A stretch of DNA of 8,352 bases from Halomonas sp. GTDB lineage: Bacteria; Pseudomonadota; Gammaproteobacteria; Pseudomonadales; Oleiphilaceae. Positions 1-6,638 of the stretch are shown piece by piece (the first letter of the stretch is position 1; each line of letters begins with the position of its first letter). The stretch is taken from NCBI GenBank assembly GCA_007135745.1, contig SLIH01000090.1, positions 1 through 8,352 on the forward strand, written 5' to 3'. The notes below the pieces were generated by a model that ran no database searches, had not been told where the DNA came from, and saw only the letters and a program-made list of their open reading frames with translations. The position numbers and the translations under genes are program-made.

Positions 1-348
1 AATCCTGATGAGGTGGTCTACCTGGGTGAACGCGATCTTGCGGCGGATGATACCTGTAGTCAGGGCCAGCCTCTTCGTCCCAATGTGGTCTGGTTCGGAG
101 AGCCTGTTCCCGCCATAGAGCAAGCAGCCCAGTTGGTGGCGCGGGCGGATCACCTGCTGATCGTTGGCTCCTCCCTCGCGGTATACCCGGCGGCGTCTTT
201 GGTGCAGTTTGTTGAGCCCGGGGTGCCGTTGACGGTGGTTGACCCTGACGAATCGCTGCATCTGTCCCGGGCGCGCGTGATACGCAAACCTGCCAGCGAG
301 GGTGTGCCGGAATGGGTGCGCAGCTTCCGCGCGGCCTTCACCATTTAG
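1..348 (+). CDS. Sir2-family NAD-dependent protein deacylase, C-terminal fragment (5' end outside window)
   Basis: Sirtuins remove acyl groups from lysines in proteins, consuming NAD+ and releasing nicotinamide and O-acyl-ADP-ribose; they are cytosolic. The open frame runs from the first base to a TAG stop, giving 115 residues of the C-terminal half. Visible family motifs are LRPNVVWFGEPVP, which follows the zinc module in sirtuins, VGSSLAVYPAASLV (the NAD-binding GTSL-x-V-x-P region), and VVDPDE where the adenine-ribose loop normally lies. The catalytic His and the N-terminal Rossmann motifs lie upstream of the window. Only one Cys is seen (TCSQGQPLRPN), where zinc-binding sirtuins usually have a Cys-x2-Cys pair, so this may be a zinc-less subtype; the upstream half is needed to decide. 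It lies 27 bases before the antiporter-like block on the same strand, so co-transcription is plausible. The family call is secure; the acyl specificity is not. Confidence 0.9.
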   Translation, partial: NPDEVVYLGERDLAADDTCSQGQPLRPNVVWFGEPVPAIEQAAQLVARADHLLIVGSSLAVYPAASLVQFVEPGVPLTVVDPDESLHLSRARVIRKPASEGVPEWVRSFRAAFTI

Positions 349-375
349 CGCGAGATGAAGCCAGAGGAAGGGTAA

Positions 376-675
376 TTGCTGGAACTTATGTTCACACTGG
401 TCGGCGGCCTGTTGTTAATGGCCGGCATCTGGTTGTTTCTCAGCCGACGGGATTTTGCCCTGCGTGCGCTGGCTTTCCTCCTGCTGACTCTGGGTGGTTT
501 CGTCCTGCTGCTGGTGTTTGTTCCGTCTGATCACCTGTCCGGCCTGATACTCCTGGCCGCCCTTGGCCTGCCCGTCAGCCTGGCTCTTGCAGTGCTGGCA
601 CGGTTTCTCCAGCGCCGACTGTGGCAGCTCAGTGACGAGGTTGATCCGGATGCGGGTGAGGGGCGGCATGACTGA
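376..675 (+). CDS. MrpC/NuoK-like small membrane subunit of a cation/proton antiporter-type complex
   Basis: This 99-residue protein is very hydrophobic, with three predicted membrane segments (about residues 5-22, 29-50 and 53-76) and an acidic, soluble tail (SDEVDPDAGEG). From memory of the family, length, topology and N-terminus (MLELM, then a glycine-rich TM1, LFLSRR, a leucine-rich TM2) line up with MrpC, the NuoK-like subunit of Mrp Na+/H+ antiporters, which often begins MEILM and also ends in an acidic Asp-rich tail. I chose the TTG at 376 because AGAGGA at 363-368 lies 7 bases upstream and it gives the MrpC-like start; an ATG at 388 is the alternative and would remove four residues. 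It is divergent: the usual Pro-Gln-Ala in TM3 and His in TM2 are absent, and so are the membrane glutamates of NuoK. It overlaps the next gene by 8 bases, so it belongs with the three large subunits. I infer a structural role beside them. Confidence 0.72.
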   Translation: MLELMFTLVGGLLLMAGIWLFLSRRDFALRALAFLLLTLGGFVLLLVFVPSDHLSGLILLAALGLPVSLALAVLARFLQRRLWQLSDEVDPDAGEGRHD

Positions 676-2119
676 TTGGCTGCTCCCTCTTCTTCTGATT
701 GTGCAGCCCCTGCTGTGGGCTGTCTGGGCGCTGTCCCGGCGCAAGCCTCTGGGTGGCCCGGGATTGGCTGTGGGCGTGGGGGTCAATGGTGCACTGACTC
801 TGGGTATTGCTCTGAACCTGCTCGCCGAAGGCGGTCGAGTGCTTTTGCTGCCGGGGCTTGCCGGTGATCTCGGGATTGGGCTGCGTCTGGATGGCGTCGG
901 CGCTCTCTTCGTGATTCTCACCTGGTTGATTGCCTCCTGCTGTGTGATGCAGGTGCATTGGTACTTCCGAGATCAGCCGCTTCTGAGAAAACGTGTCTGG
1001 CACCTGGTCCTGCCGCTCTGGAGTGGCATGAACCTGATCTGGCTGGCGAATGACTTTCTACTGATTTATCTCGGCATGGAAGTTGTGGCGTTCTGCGTGG
1101 TGGGCCTGATCGCGCTAAATGGTCAGGCGCAACCGCTCAGAAGTGCCATGCGCTATCTGCAGGCGGTTTTGCTGGGCACTCTGGCGCTGTTGCTGGGCGC
1201 CGGGGTGCTTGTGGTCGGGCACGGCACTCTGGCGGTCACCGTGGCAGATCAGTCCCATGAGCCGGGACCTTATCTCGCGGTGGCCTCTGCCCTGATCACA
1301 GCCGGCCTGACCTATCGAGCGGCTCTGTTCCCATTGCACACCTGGTTGCCACCGGCGCATGGCAGTTCCTATGCGCCCTTGAGCGCACTGCTATCGGCTC
1401 TGGTCACCAAGGCCTCATTCTATATTCTTGCCCGGTACTGGCTTGCCAACGAAACCCTGTTTGCCAGTGAACTTCTGGGGGGCATGGTTGGCGTGATGGC
1501 CTCGGCCGCGATTCTCTGGGGCGGTTGGATGGCCTGGCGGCAGGTCAAGCTGAAGATGCTGGTGGCCTATTCCTCCGTCAACCAGGTGGGTTATTTCTTC
1601 CTGATGTTTCCCCTGATCGCCGCGGCGACCCCGGAAGTTGCCGAGACAGCCCGTAATGGCGCCATGCTTCAGGTGATCAGCCATGCCCTGGCCAAGGCAG
1701 CGCTGTTCATGGCTGCCGGTAATCTGGTCATGGGCATAGCCAGTGAACGGATTGATGGTCTGGCAGGTGTCAGCCGCTTCCTGCCCATTTCACTGCTGAG
1801 TTTCGGCCTCGCCGGGGTCTCCATCATGGGGTTGCCGCCCAGTGGTGGCTTTCTGGCCAAGTGGACCTTGCTACAGGCCAGTCTGGGGACGGGGCAATGG
1901 TGGTGGGCGCTGGTGATCGTGACCGGGGGCTTTCTGTCCGCAGCCTATATTTTCCGGGTCTATCGCCAGACCTATCTGGAAGGCCCCGGTGAGCACGATT
2001 TCCATTATGGCAGCCTCTGGCTGGAGGTGGCGCCGATGTTGCTGGCGTTTCTGGCGGTCGGGCTCGGGCTTGTGGCGGGCATGCCCCTGGCGCTGCTGGA
2101 TGTGGAGGTGGCGCCATGA
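668..2119 (+). CDS. Proton-translocating antiporter-like membrane subunit 1 (MrpD/NuoN-type)
   Basis: This 483-residue protein is almost entirely membrane helices (about 14) and belongs to the NuoL/M/N-MrpA/MrpD family, whose members move protons or Na+ across the cytoplasmic membrane. Expected elements are in order: TM5 Glu138 in LGMEVVAF, the TM7 signature AALFPLHTWLPPAH (219-231), Lys248 in the TM8 region, LKMLVAYSSVNQVGY (295-309), SHALAKAALFMAAGN (338-352) with His339 and Lys343, and MGLPPSGGFLAKW (387-399) with Lys398. The TM7 lysine that usually precedes the FPLHxWLP signature is Arg217 here (TYRAALFPLH). A longer open frame begins at 563, but I chose the ATG at 668: it has GAGGGG just upstream and overlaps the previous stop by 8 bases (ATGACTGA), typical of translational coupling. 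Its stop overlaps the next start in an ATGA. Family membership is very secure. Whether it carries H+, Na+ or K+, and which complex it joins, is not shown. Confidence 0.92.
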   Translation: MTDWLLPLLLIVQPLLWAVWALSRRKPLGGPGLAVGVGVNGALTLGIALNLLAEGGRVLLLPGLAGDLGIGLRLDGVGALFVILTWLIASCCVMQVHWYFRDQPLLRKRVWHLVLPLWSGMNLIWLANDFLLIYLGMEVVAFCVVGLIALNGQAQPLRSAMRYLQAVLLGTLALLLGAGVLVVGHGTLAVTVADQSHEPGPYLAVASALITAGLTYRAALFPLHTWLPPAHGSSYAPLSALLSALVTKASFYILARYWLANETLFASELLGGMVGVMASAAILWGGWMAWRQVKLKMLVAYSSVNQVGYFFLMFPLIAAATPEVAETARNGAMLQVISHALAKAALFMAAGNLVMGIASERIDGLAGVSRFLPISLLSFGLAGVSIMGLPPSGGFLAKWTLLQASLGTGQWWWALVIVTGGFLSAAYIFRVYRQTYLEGPGEHDFHYGSLWLEVAPMLLAFLAVGLGLVAGMPLALLDVEVAP

Positions 2120-3612
2120 GTTTCAACGACTGGCTGCCCCTGCTGGTTCTGTCCACCTCCCTGTTCGCTGCCTTTATTATTTTCGGTCTTCGGGAGTGGC
2201 AGCATCGCTGGCGCGAGGCCATCAACCTGTTTGCCGCCGTGGCGAAGATTGTGCTGGTGGCCTACATGGGCTGGGGTGTGGCGGAGGGGATCGAGTACGA
2301 AACCCGGTTCCAGCTTACCCCGGAGCTGGCGTTCGTGCTGCGCGCGGACTCACTGACCATCGCCTTTGCCGGCCTTTCTTCTCTGTTGTGGTTGTGTACC
2401 ACCATCTATGCCATCGGTTACCTGGAAGATTCCCCCAACCGGTCACGTTTTTTCGGGTTCTTCAGCTTCTGTGTGGCCAGTACTCTGGGCGTGGCCCTGG
2501 CGGGCAATCTGTTCACCTTTCTGGTCTTCTACGAGATCCTGACCCTGTCTACCTACCCGCTGGTTGTCCATCGCGGGACCGAGAAGGCATTGCGTGCCGG
2601 ACGCACCTACGTCGCCTATGCGCTCGCCGGCGGTGCCGTATTGCTGATTGCCGTGGCCTGGCTGCATCACCTGGTTGGTGACCTGGACTTTATCGCCGGG
2701 GGGCAGCTGGTGAACTCCGCAGTCGCTGATGATGGTGCCCTGATCGCGATTTTTGCCCTGCTGATTGTGGGCCTGGGGGTAAAAGCCGCCCTGGTGCCCC
2801 TGCACAGCTGGCTGCCCCAGGCCATGGTCGCGCCGGCGCCGGTGAGTGCGTTGCTGCACGCCGTGGCCGTGGTCAAGGCCGGGGTGTTTGGCATGGTGCG
2901 TGTGGTGTATGACCTCTATGGCGTCCACTTTGCCAGTGATCTCGGGGTGCTTGAGCCGTTGGCCTGGGTGGCGGCCGCGACCATTATCTATGGTTCCGTC
3001 CAGGCCCTGTTGCAATCGGATCTCAAGCGGCGACTTGCGTATTCCACCGTCAGCCAGGTTTCATACGTAACGCTCGGGATTACCCTGTTCGGCCCCCTGG
3101 GAACCATCGGCGGCGTGGTCCATCTGATCCATCAGGGGTTGATGAAGATCACCCTCTTCTTCTGCGCCGGGAATTACGCCGAGACACTGGGCGTGCACGG
3201 GGTTCGTGCCCTGGATGGGGCCGGGCGCCGCATGCCCTGGACCAGCATGGCGTTTACGGTGGCCGCTTTCGGAATGATTGGTGCGCCCCCCCTGGCGGGT
3301 TTTATCAGCAAATGGTATCTGGGCCAGGCGGCCGTGGCGGCGGATATGCACTTCATGGTCTGGGTCCTGGTGGTCAGTACGGTGCTGAATGCAGCCTACT
3401 TTCTGCCTATCGTCTATCGGCTGTGGTTCCGGTCGCAGCCGGCGGATTGGCCTCATGAACGGATCTGGGGACGGCATGAGACCAGTCTCTGGCTTCTGTT
3501 GCCGACCCTGGCTACCGCATTTTTTGTCATCGTCGCCGGTGTTTTCGCGGGTGTGGCCTTCAGTCCCCTTTCCTGGTCGATCTTCATGGCGGAGGATGTG
3601 TACGGCCTATGA
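2116..3612 (+). CDS. Proton-translocating antiporter-like membrane subunit 2 (MrpD/NuoM/NuoL-type)
   Basis: This 498-residue multi-spanning protein is a second member of the NuoL/M/N-MrpA/MrpD family and the most canonical of the three here. Key residues are all present: Glu140 in LVFYEILTLSTYPLVVH (TM5), Lys223 and the signature GVKAALVPLHSWLPQA (221-236), His248 and Lys254 in LLHAVAVVKAG, LKRRLAYSTVSQVSY (303-317), HLIHQGLMKITLFFCAGN (336-353) with two His and Lys344, and GAPPLAGFISKW with Lys399 (TM12). In complex I and Mrp these charged residues form the half-channels and central axis for proton movement. The ATG overlaps the previous stop as ATGA and has GGAGGT at 2104-2109, 6 bases upstream, so the start is secure. 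Its own stop overlaps the next start the same way. It acts in the cytoplasmic membrane, presumably in one complex with its neighbours. Naming it specifically MrpD, NuoM or NuoL would need a phylogeny. Confidence 0.93.
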   Translation: MSFNDWLPLLVLSTSLFAAFIIFGLREWQHRWREAINLFAAVAKIVLVAYMGWGVAEGIEYETRFQLTPELAFVLRADSLTIAFAGLSSLLWLCTTIYAIGYLEDSPNRSRFFGFFSFCVASTLGVALAGNLFTFLVFYEILTLSTYPLVVHRGTEKALRAGRTYVAYALAGGAVLLIAVAWLHHLVGDLDFIAGGQLVNSAVADDGALIAIFALLIVGLGVKAALVPLHSWLPQAMVAPAPVSALLHAVAVVKAGVFGMVRVVYDLYGVHFASDLGVLEPLAWVAAATIIYGSVQALLQSDLKRRLAYSTVSQVSYVTLGITLFGPLGTIGGVVHLIHQGLMKITLFFCAGNYAETLGVHGVRALDGAGRRMPWTSMAFTVAAFGMIGAPPLAGFISKWYLGQAAVAADMHFMVWVLVVSTVLNAAYFLPIVYRLWFRSQPADWPHERIWGRHETSLWLLLPTLATAFFVIVAGVFAGVAFSPLSWSIFMAEDVYGL

Positions 3613-5330
3613 TGCTGCTTTCGCTGACACTGCTTCTGCCGCTTGTTCTGCTTCTCGGAGCTGTTTGGCGTCCCTGGCGCGAGCGCCTTGTCTGGGTGCT
3701 GTTGCCGGCGGCACTGCCGGCGCTGGCGCTGGCGTTGCTGGCCGATGACGCCCTGTCGCTTTCACTGCCCAGCTTGTTGACGGGGCTGGAATTCGGCCTG
3801 GACGGTCTGCGCCGGTATTTTCTGTTGCTGGGCGCACTGCTTTGGGTTCTGGCTGGCGGTTTTGCCACTGCCTATCTGCGTACTGATGAGCGGCGCGGGC
3901 GGTTCGCAGTGTTCTGGCTTCTGACCATGACCGGCAACCTGGGGCTGATACTGGCCTTCGATCTGGTTGGGTTCTATACCGCCTTCGTGCTGATGACTTT
4001 TTCCGGTTACGGTCTGGTCGTGCATACCGCAACCCCGGAGGCGATTCGGGCGGGACGAATCTATCTGGTCATGGCGGTGCTCGGCGAGGGTGCGCTTCTG
4101 GCTGGCCTCTTCCATGCGGCCGCCCTGAGCGACAGTCTTTTGCTGTCTGACATACGCCAGACGATTGCCGCCGCCGGTGCTCCGAATCTTATTATCTCCA
4201 TGCTGTTGCTGGGATTCGGAGTCAAGGCAGGCATGGCTTTGCTGCATTTCTGGTTGCCTCTGGCGCATCCCGTGGCGCCTACGCCCGCCAGCGCGGTTTT
4301 GAGCGGGGTAATGATCAAGGCCGGGCTTCTGGGCTGGATACTGTTTCTGCCCTTTGGTGAACTCGCCTTGCCGGGATGGGGTGGGCTGATGATAGCGGTT
4401 GGTGTTCTGGGCTCGCTTGGGGCAGCGTTTGTGGGTGTCACCCAGGATTCGCCCAAGACGATTCTGGCTTACTCAAGTATCAGTCAGATGGGGTTGATGC
4501 TGATTCTCCTTGGGGTCGCACTGGCGGTGCCCGATGCGGCTCCTGCCCTGCTTGTGGGGGTGGCTTTTTATGCGCTGCACCATGGGCTGGCGAAGGGGGC
4601 GCTGTTCATGTCGACGGCAGTCATGCCGACGACCTCTGGCTGGCCCCGTCATGCCCTTTGGTTGGCAGTCGTCTGGCCTGGGCTGGCATTGATGGGCGCG
4701 CCTCTGAGCAGTGGTGCCTCGGCCAAGATTGCTGTGAAATCAGCCCTTCCCGAAAGCCTTCCGGATGTCTTTCTGGGTGATTGGGTTAAGCCGCTGCTGA
4801 GTGTCGGGGCTATTGCCACCACGGTGCTGGTGATGCACCTGCTGATGGTGCTGCGCGATCAGAAGAAAGCGGGCTCCACAGAGCGCGCTCTGTCTGCGTT
4901 CTGGTTGCTTACGGTGGGCTCTGGCGCATTGCTTCTCTGGTTTACGCCCTGGCCAGAGGCCCTGCCGATGCATTCGGGTTTGAACTCGGGCGATGCGGCT
5001 GAGCTGCTTTGGCCCATGGCCGTTGGGGTCGTTCTTTATGGACTCTGGCTTGGGTCTGGCGTTCGTCTGCGAATCCCCGCAGCTGATCTGTTGGTTTTGC
5101 CGGAGGCGGTGATGAGGGTATTGGCGCGACGGGTCTCTCAGGCGAGGCGGGGAGGACGTTTGTTTGAGGATTGGTTGATTGACCGGGTGCACCGCCTGGG
5201 TGAGCGTGTGCTGGCCGGGCAGCCATCCCTGGAACGATTGGAGCGCGCCATGCGGCGCCAGTCTGCCGCCCTGTTCATGCTGATACTGCTGATTTTTTCA
5301 GCCATTGCAGTGGCTGTTCTGCTGTTATAG
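3609..5330 (+). CDS. Antiporter-like membrane subunit 3, NuoL-like with C-terminal helix extension, lacking the TM5 glutamate
   Basis: This 573-residue protein is a third, more divergent family member. Conserved elements are GVKAGMALLHFWLPLAH (204-220) with TM7 Lys205, Lys237 in VMIKAG, SPKTILAYSSISQMG (281-295), HHGLAKGALFMS (324-335) with Lys329, and MGAPLSSGASAK (362-373) with Lys373. Aligned with subunit 2 through the shared SxYxLVVH, the TM5 Glu falls on Val127 (FVLMTFSGYGLVVH), and no acidic residue replaces it nearby. After the core comes an extension: an arginine-rich, probably amphipathic helical stretch at about 501-551 (RVLARRVSQARR, RLERAMRRQ) and a last membrane segment at 554-573. 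NuoL likewise ends in a lateral helix anchored by a final TM. The ATG at 3609 overlaps the previous stop as ATGA; GGAGGA at 3591-3596 is a somewhat distant ribosome site, so coupling probably drives translation. A second Met follows immediately. It may be a structural or altered-function subunit rather than a full pump; that is inference. Confidence 0.88.
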   Translation: MMLLSLTLLLPLVLLLGAVWRPWRERLVWVLLPAALPALALALLADDALSLSLPSLLTGLEFGLDGLRRYFLLLGALLWVLAGGFATAYLRTDERRGRFAVFWLLTMTGNLGLILAFDLVGFYTAFVLMTFSGYGLVVHTATPEAIRAGRIYLVMAVLGEGALLAGLFHAAALSDSLLLSDIRQTIAAAGAPNLIISMLLLGFGVKAGMALLHFWLPLAHPVAPTPASAVLSGVMIKAGLLGWILFLPFGELALPGWGGLMIAVGVLGSLGAAFVGVTQDSPKTILAYSSISQMGLMLILLGVALAVPDAAPALLVGVAFYALHHGLAKGALFMSTAVMPTTSGWPRHALWLAVVWPGLALMGAPLSSGASAKIAVKSALPESLPDVFLGDWVKPLLSVGAIATTVLVMHLLMVLRDQKKAGSTERALSAFWLLTVGSGALLLWFTPWPEALPMHSGLNSGDAAELLWPMAVGVVLYGLWLGSGVRLRIPAADLLVLPEAVMRVLARRVSQARRGGRLFEDWLIDRVHRLGERVLAGQPSLERLERAMRRQSAALFMLILLIFSAIAVAVLLL

Positions 5331-5331
5331 A

Positions 5332-5351
5332 GACTGGCGCCCGTACCAGTC
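5332..5351 (+). terminator. Possible weak hairpin terminator after the antiporter-like block
   Basis: GACTGG at 5332-5337 pairs with CCAGTC at 5346-5351 around an 8-base loop, starting one base after the stop codon. A pyrimidine-rich stretch follows (CGCTGCTTCTCTGTTT) but there is no real run of T, so it is weak as an intrinsic terminator. It is the only structure immediately after the last gene of the block. Confidence 0.3.
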
Positions 5352-5401
5352 CGCTGCTTCTCTGTTTGGCGTGATCTCCCTCTCAGTTTCGATTCATTCT
5401 G

Positions 5402-5431
5402 CAATTAACCGTACAGTTGACTGTTTAATTG
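5402..5431. promoter_or_regulatory. Nested dyad symmetry, candidate operator or leader structure
   Basis: CAATTAA at 5402-5408 is the exact inverse of TTAATTG at 5425-5431, and inside lies a second exact inverse pair, ACAGT at 5413-5417 and ACTGT at 5420-5424, with only TG between. The two dyads are offset by two bases, so a folded form would carry a four-base bulge. It lies about 95 bases before the start of the exported-protein gene, where an operator would be expected. TTGACT at 5417-5422 resembles a -35 box, but I see no good -10 at the right distance. Function is not established. Confidence 0.35.
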
Positions 5432-5436
5432 TCGTA

Positions 5437-5453
5437 CATCCTGCTTCAGGATG
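5437..5453. repeat. Short hairpin CATCCTG/CAGGATG with a third copy of the arm nearby
   Basis: CATCCTG at 5437-5443 pairs with CAGGATG at 5447-5453 around a 3-base loop (CTT). ATCCTG occurs again at 5455-5460, so the middle arm could pair either way, although the second option leaves almost no loop. It sits between two other inverted repeats in the gene-free leader of the next gene. Confidence 0.35.
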
Positions 5454-5459
5454 AATCCT

Positions 5460-5487
5460 GGTTAATCTGGAGTTGGCTCCAGAAACC
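5460..5487 (+). promoter_or_regulatory. Stem-loop in the leader of the exported-protein gene
   Basis: TCTGGAG at 5466-5472 pairs perfectly with CTCCAGA at 5477-5483 around the loop TTGG, and the stem continues with GGTT (5460-5463) against AACC (5484-5487) after a two-base AA bulge: 11 base pairs in all. No T run follows on either strand, so it is not a classical terminator. It ends about 38 bases before the start codon. It could be an RNA leader structure or a protein-binding dyad. Confidence 0.4.
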
Positions 5488-5525
5488 TCCACAACAAAAA
5501 CAGTATTTACCAAAAGGTAGTTGGT

Positions 5526-6638
5526 ATGAATGGGTGGAAGGTGGCGACCCTGGCATTGGTCATTGGCCTGGGTGGCGTACTGTTCGCACTGGCGCAAAGC
5601 AGCGAGACCGGAGTTCAGGACTGGTGGGCCGCCAATCAGGGGGACCCGATCCGGGTTTCGGAGTCGGAACCGGACACGGGCGGCCCGGACGATGCGGATG
5701 GTGGCTCTGAGCAGAGCGATGCAACCGACCCCCGAGAGCAGGCCATGGAAAATGAACTGGCCAGCCATTTTGCCCGGGTGGCCGATGTCTACGAGGAAAG
5801 TTCGCAGTATCCCCCCTATTCCCTTCCTGTCAGTGAAGAGACGGTAGACGACTACCGTTACAACACCTATACGCCCGTGGAAGTACCGATTTCCGACGAT
5901 GGCGAAGTGCGAATACAGATTCTTCTGGAACGCCTCCATTTTGAAATAGGTGAGCCGATCGTCGGTATTGTGACGCTGCGTGGTGGTGCTGCCTCTGATC
6001 TGGCCCTGGATCGGGTCCGCCTGAAGGATCAGTCCCGGGAAACCCTCTACAGTGAGTCTCTGAATACAGAGGGCGCGGGCGAATACGAACTGGTGCTCTC
6101 TCCAGGTGAAAGCCAGGCGCGGGACTGGCCCCCTGAATTGTTTGTTGTTGTTTCCGGTGACTATCTGGGGCGGAACGTCGAGGCTGTGGCTCCGGTGCGT
6201 TATGAGCAGCGCGTGGGGGAAATCGAGTCGGTGGGTTCCGCCTTCGTTGAAGGGGCCCATCTGAAGATTCCGGTGGAGGCGGACCTGGAGGAATCCGGTC
6301 TGTTCGCCATATCGGGAAATCTCTACAGCGAGTCGGGTCGGCCCCTGGTGCATATTGAGCACAAGGCGGAACTGTCAGGCTTCGACAACAGCACCACGCT
6401 CAGGGTGCATCGTCAGTCACTGGAGGCGGTTGATGATGAAGGTCCCTACGAGCTGGGTGATCTGATCATTCGTCAGCTTCCGGCCCGTCCAGGGGAAAGG
6501 ACCCGTTTCGGGCCCGAGCTGGAGGAACGTTTTGGTGTCAGCGGTTTCGATTTTGACCGCTACAGCGACGAAAACTATGAGGATCCGATGCGCGAAGCGC
6601 GCCTGGAGTTTCTGCGCAGTGCAGCCCAGGGGCAGTGA
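5526..6638 (+). CDS. Acidic exported or membrane-anchored protein of unknown function
   Basis: I do not recognise this 370-residue protein with certainty. It starts with a short basic end and a hydrophobic segment (about residues 6-24, WKVATLALVIGLGGVLFALA), which is either an uncleaved membrane anchor or a signal peptide. Residues 40-75 are a low-complexity Asp/Glu/Gly/Ser linker. The rest alternates short beta-prone strands; 240-320 (GLFAISGNLYSESGRPL, then DDEGPYELGDLIIRQL) reads like the Ig-like beta-sandwich found in many exported proteins, where a G-x-Y/F-x-L-x-G-x-L-Y strand is followed by dGPY-x-L. It has no cysteine and is very acidic with few lysines. AAGG at 5514-5517 lies 8 bases before the ATG. 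It precedes a secreted lipase on the same strand and is separated from the antiporter block by 195 bases. A periplasmic role is likely; a helper role for the lipase is only a positional guess. Confidence 0.85.
   Translation: MNGWKVATLALVIGLGGVLFALAQSSETGVQDWWAANQGDPIRVSESEPDTGGPDDADGGSEQSDATDPREQAMENELASHFARVADVYEESSQYPPYSLPVSEETVDDYRYNTYTPVEVPISDDGEVRIQILLERLHFEIGEPIVGIVTLRGGAASDLALDRVRLKDQSRETLYSESLNTEGAGEYELVLSPGESQARDWPPELFVVVSGDYLGRNVEAVAPVRYEQRVGEIESVGSAFVEGAHLKIPVEADLEESGLFAISGNLYSESGRPLVHIEHKAELSGFDNSTTLRVHRQSLEAVDDEGPYELGDLIIRQLPARPGERTRFGPELEERFGVSGFDFDRYSDENYEDPMREARLEFLRSAAQGQ

Noticed and set aside
563..667. Upstream extension of the first antiporter-like gene to 563
   Set aside because: It would overlap the MrpC-like gene by over 100 bases, and the extra residues are not family-like; the ATG at 668 has a ribosome site and the usual short overlap.
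1989..2681. A 230-residue open frame across the junction of the first two antiporter-like genes
   Set aside because: It lies in another frame over two well-supported genes, is rich in Arg/Cys/Trp, and has no recognisable domain: a shadow of the GC-rich coding strand.
376..5330. Complete complex I (nuo) operon
   Set aside because: None of the hydrophilic subunits, nor NuoH, NuoA or NuoJ, is present, and the flanking genes are unrelated.
5358..5375. Sigma-54 promoter suggested by TTGGCGTGATC
   Set aside because: The -24-like TTGGC is present, but the required GC of the -12 element is missing at the right distance.
5417..5445. Sigma-70 promoter from the TTGACT at 5417
   Set aside because: No acceptable -10 hexamer lies 16-18 bases downstream; the nearest TACATC is only 12 bases away.
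5526..6638. Lipase-specific foldase (Lif)
   Set aside because: The size and N-terminal anchor fit, but I find no trace of the family's FDY-x2-SAxGE-type motif and the protein reads as beta-rich rather than helical.
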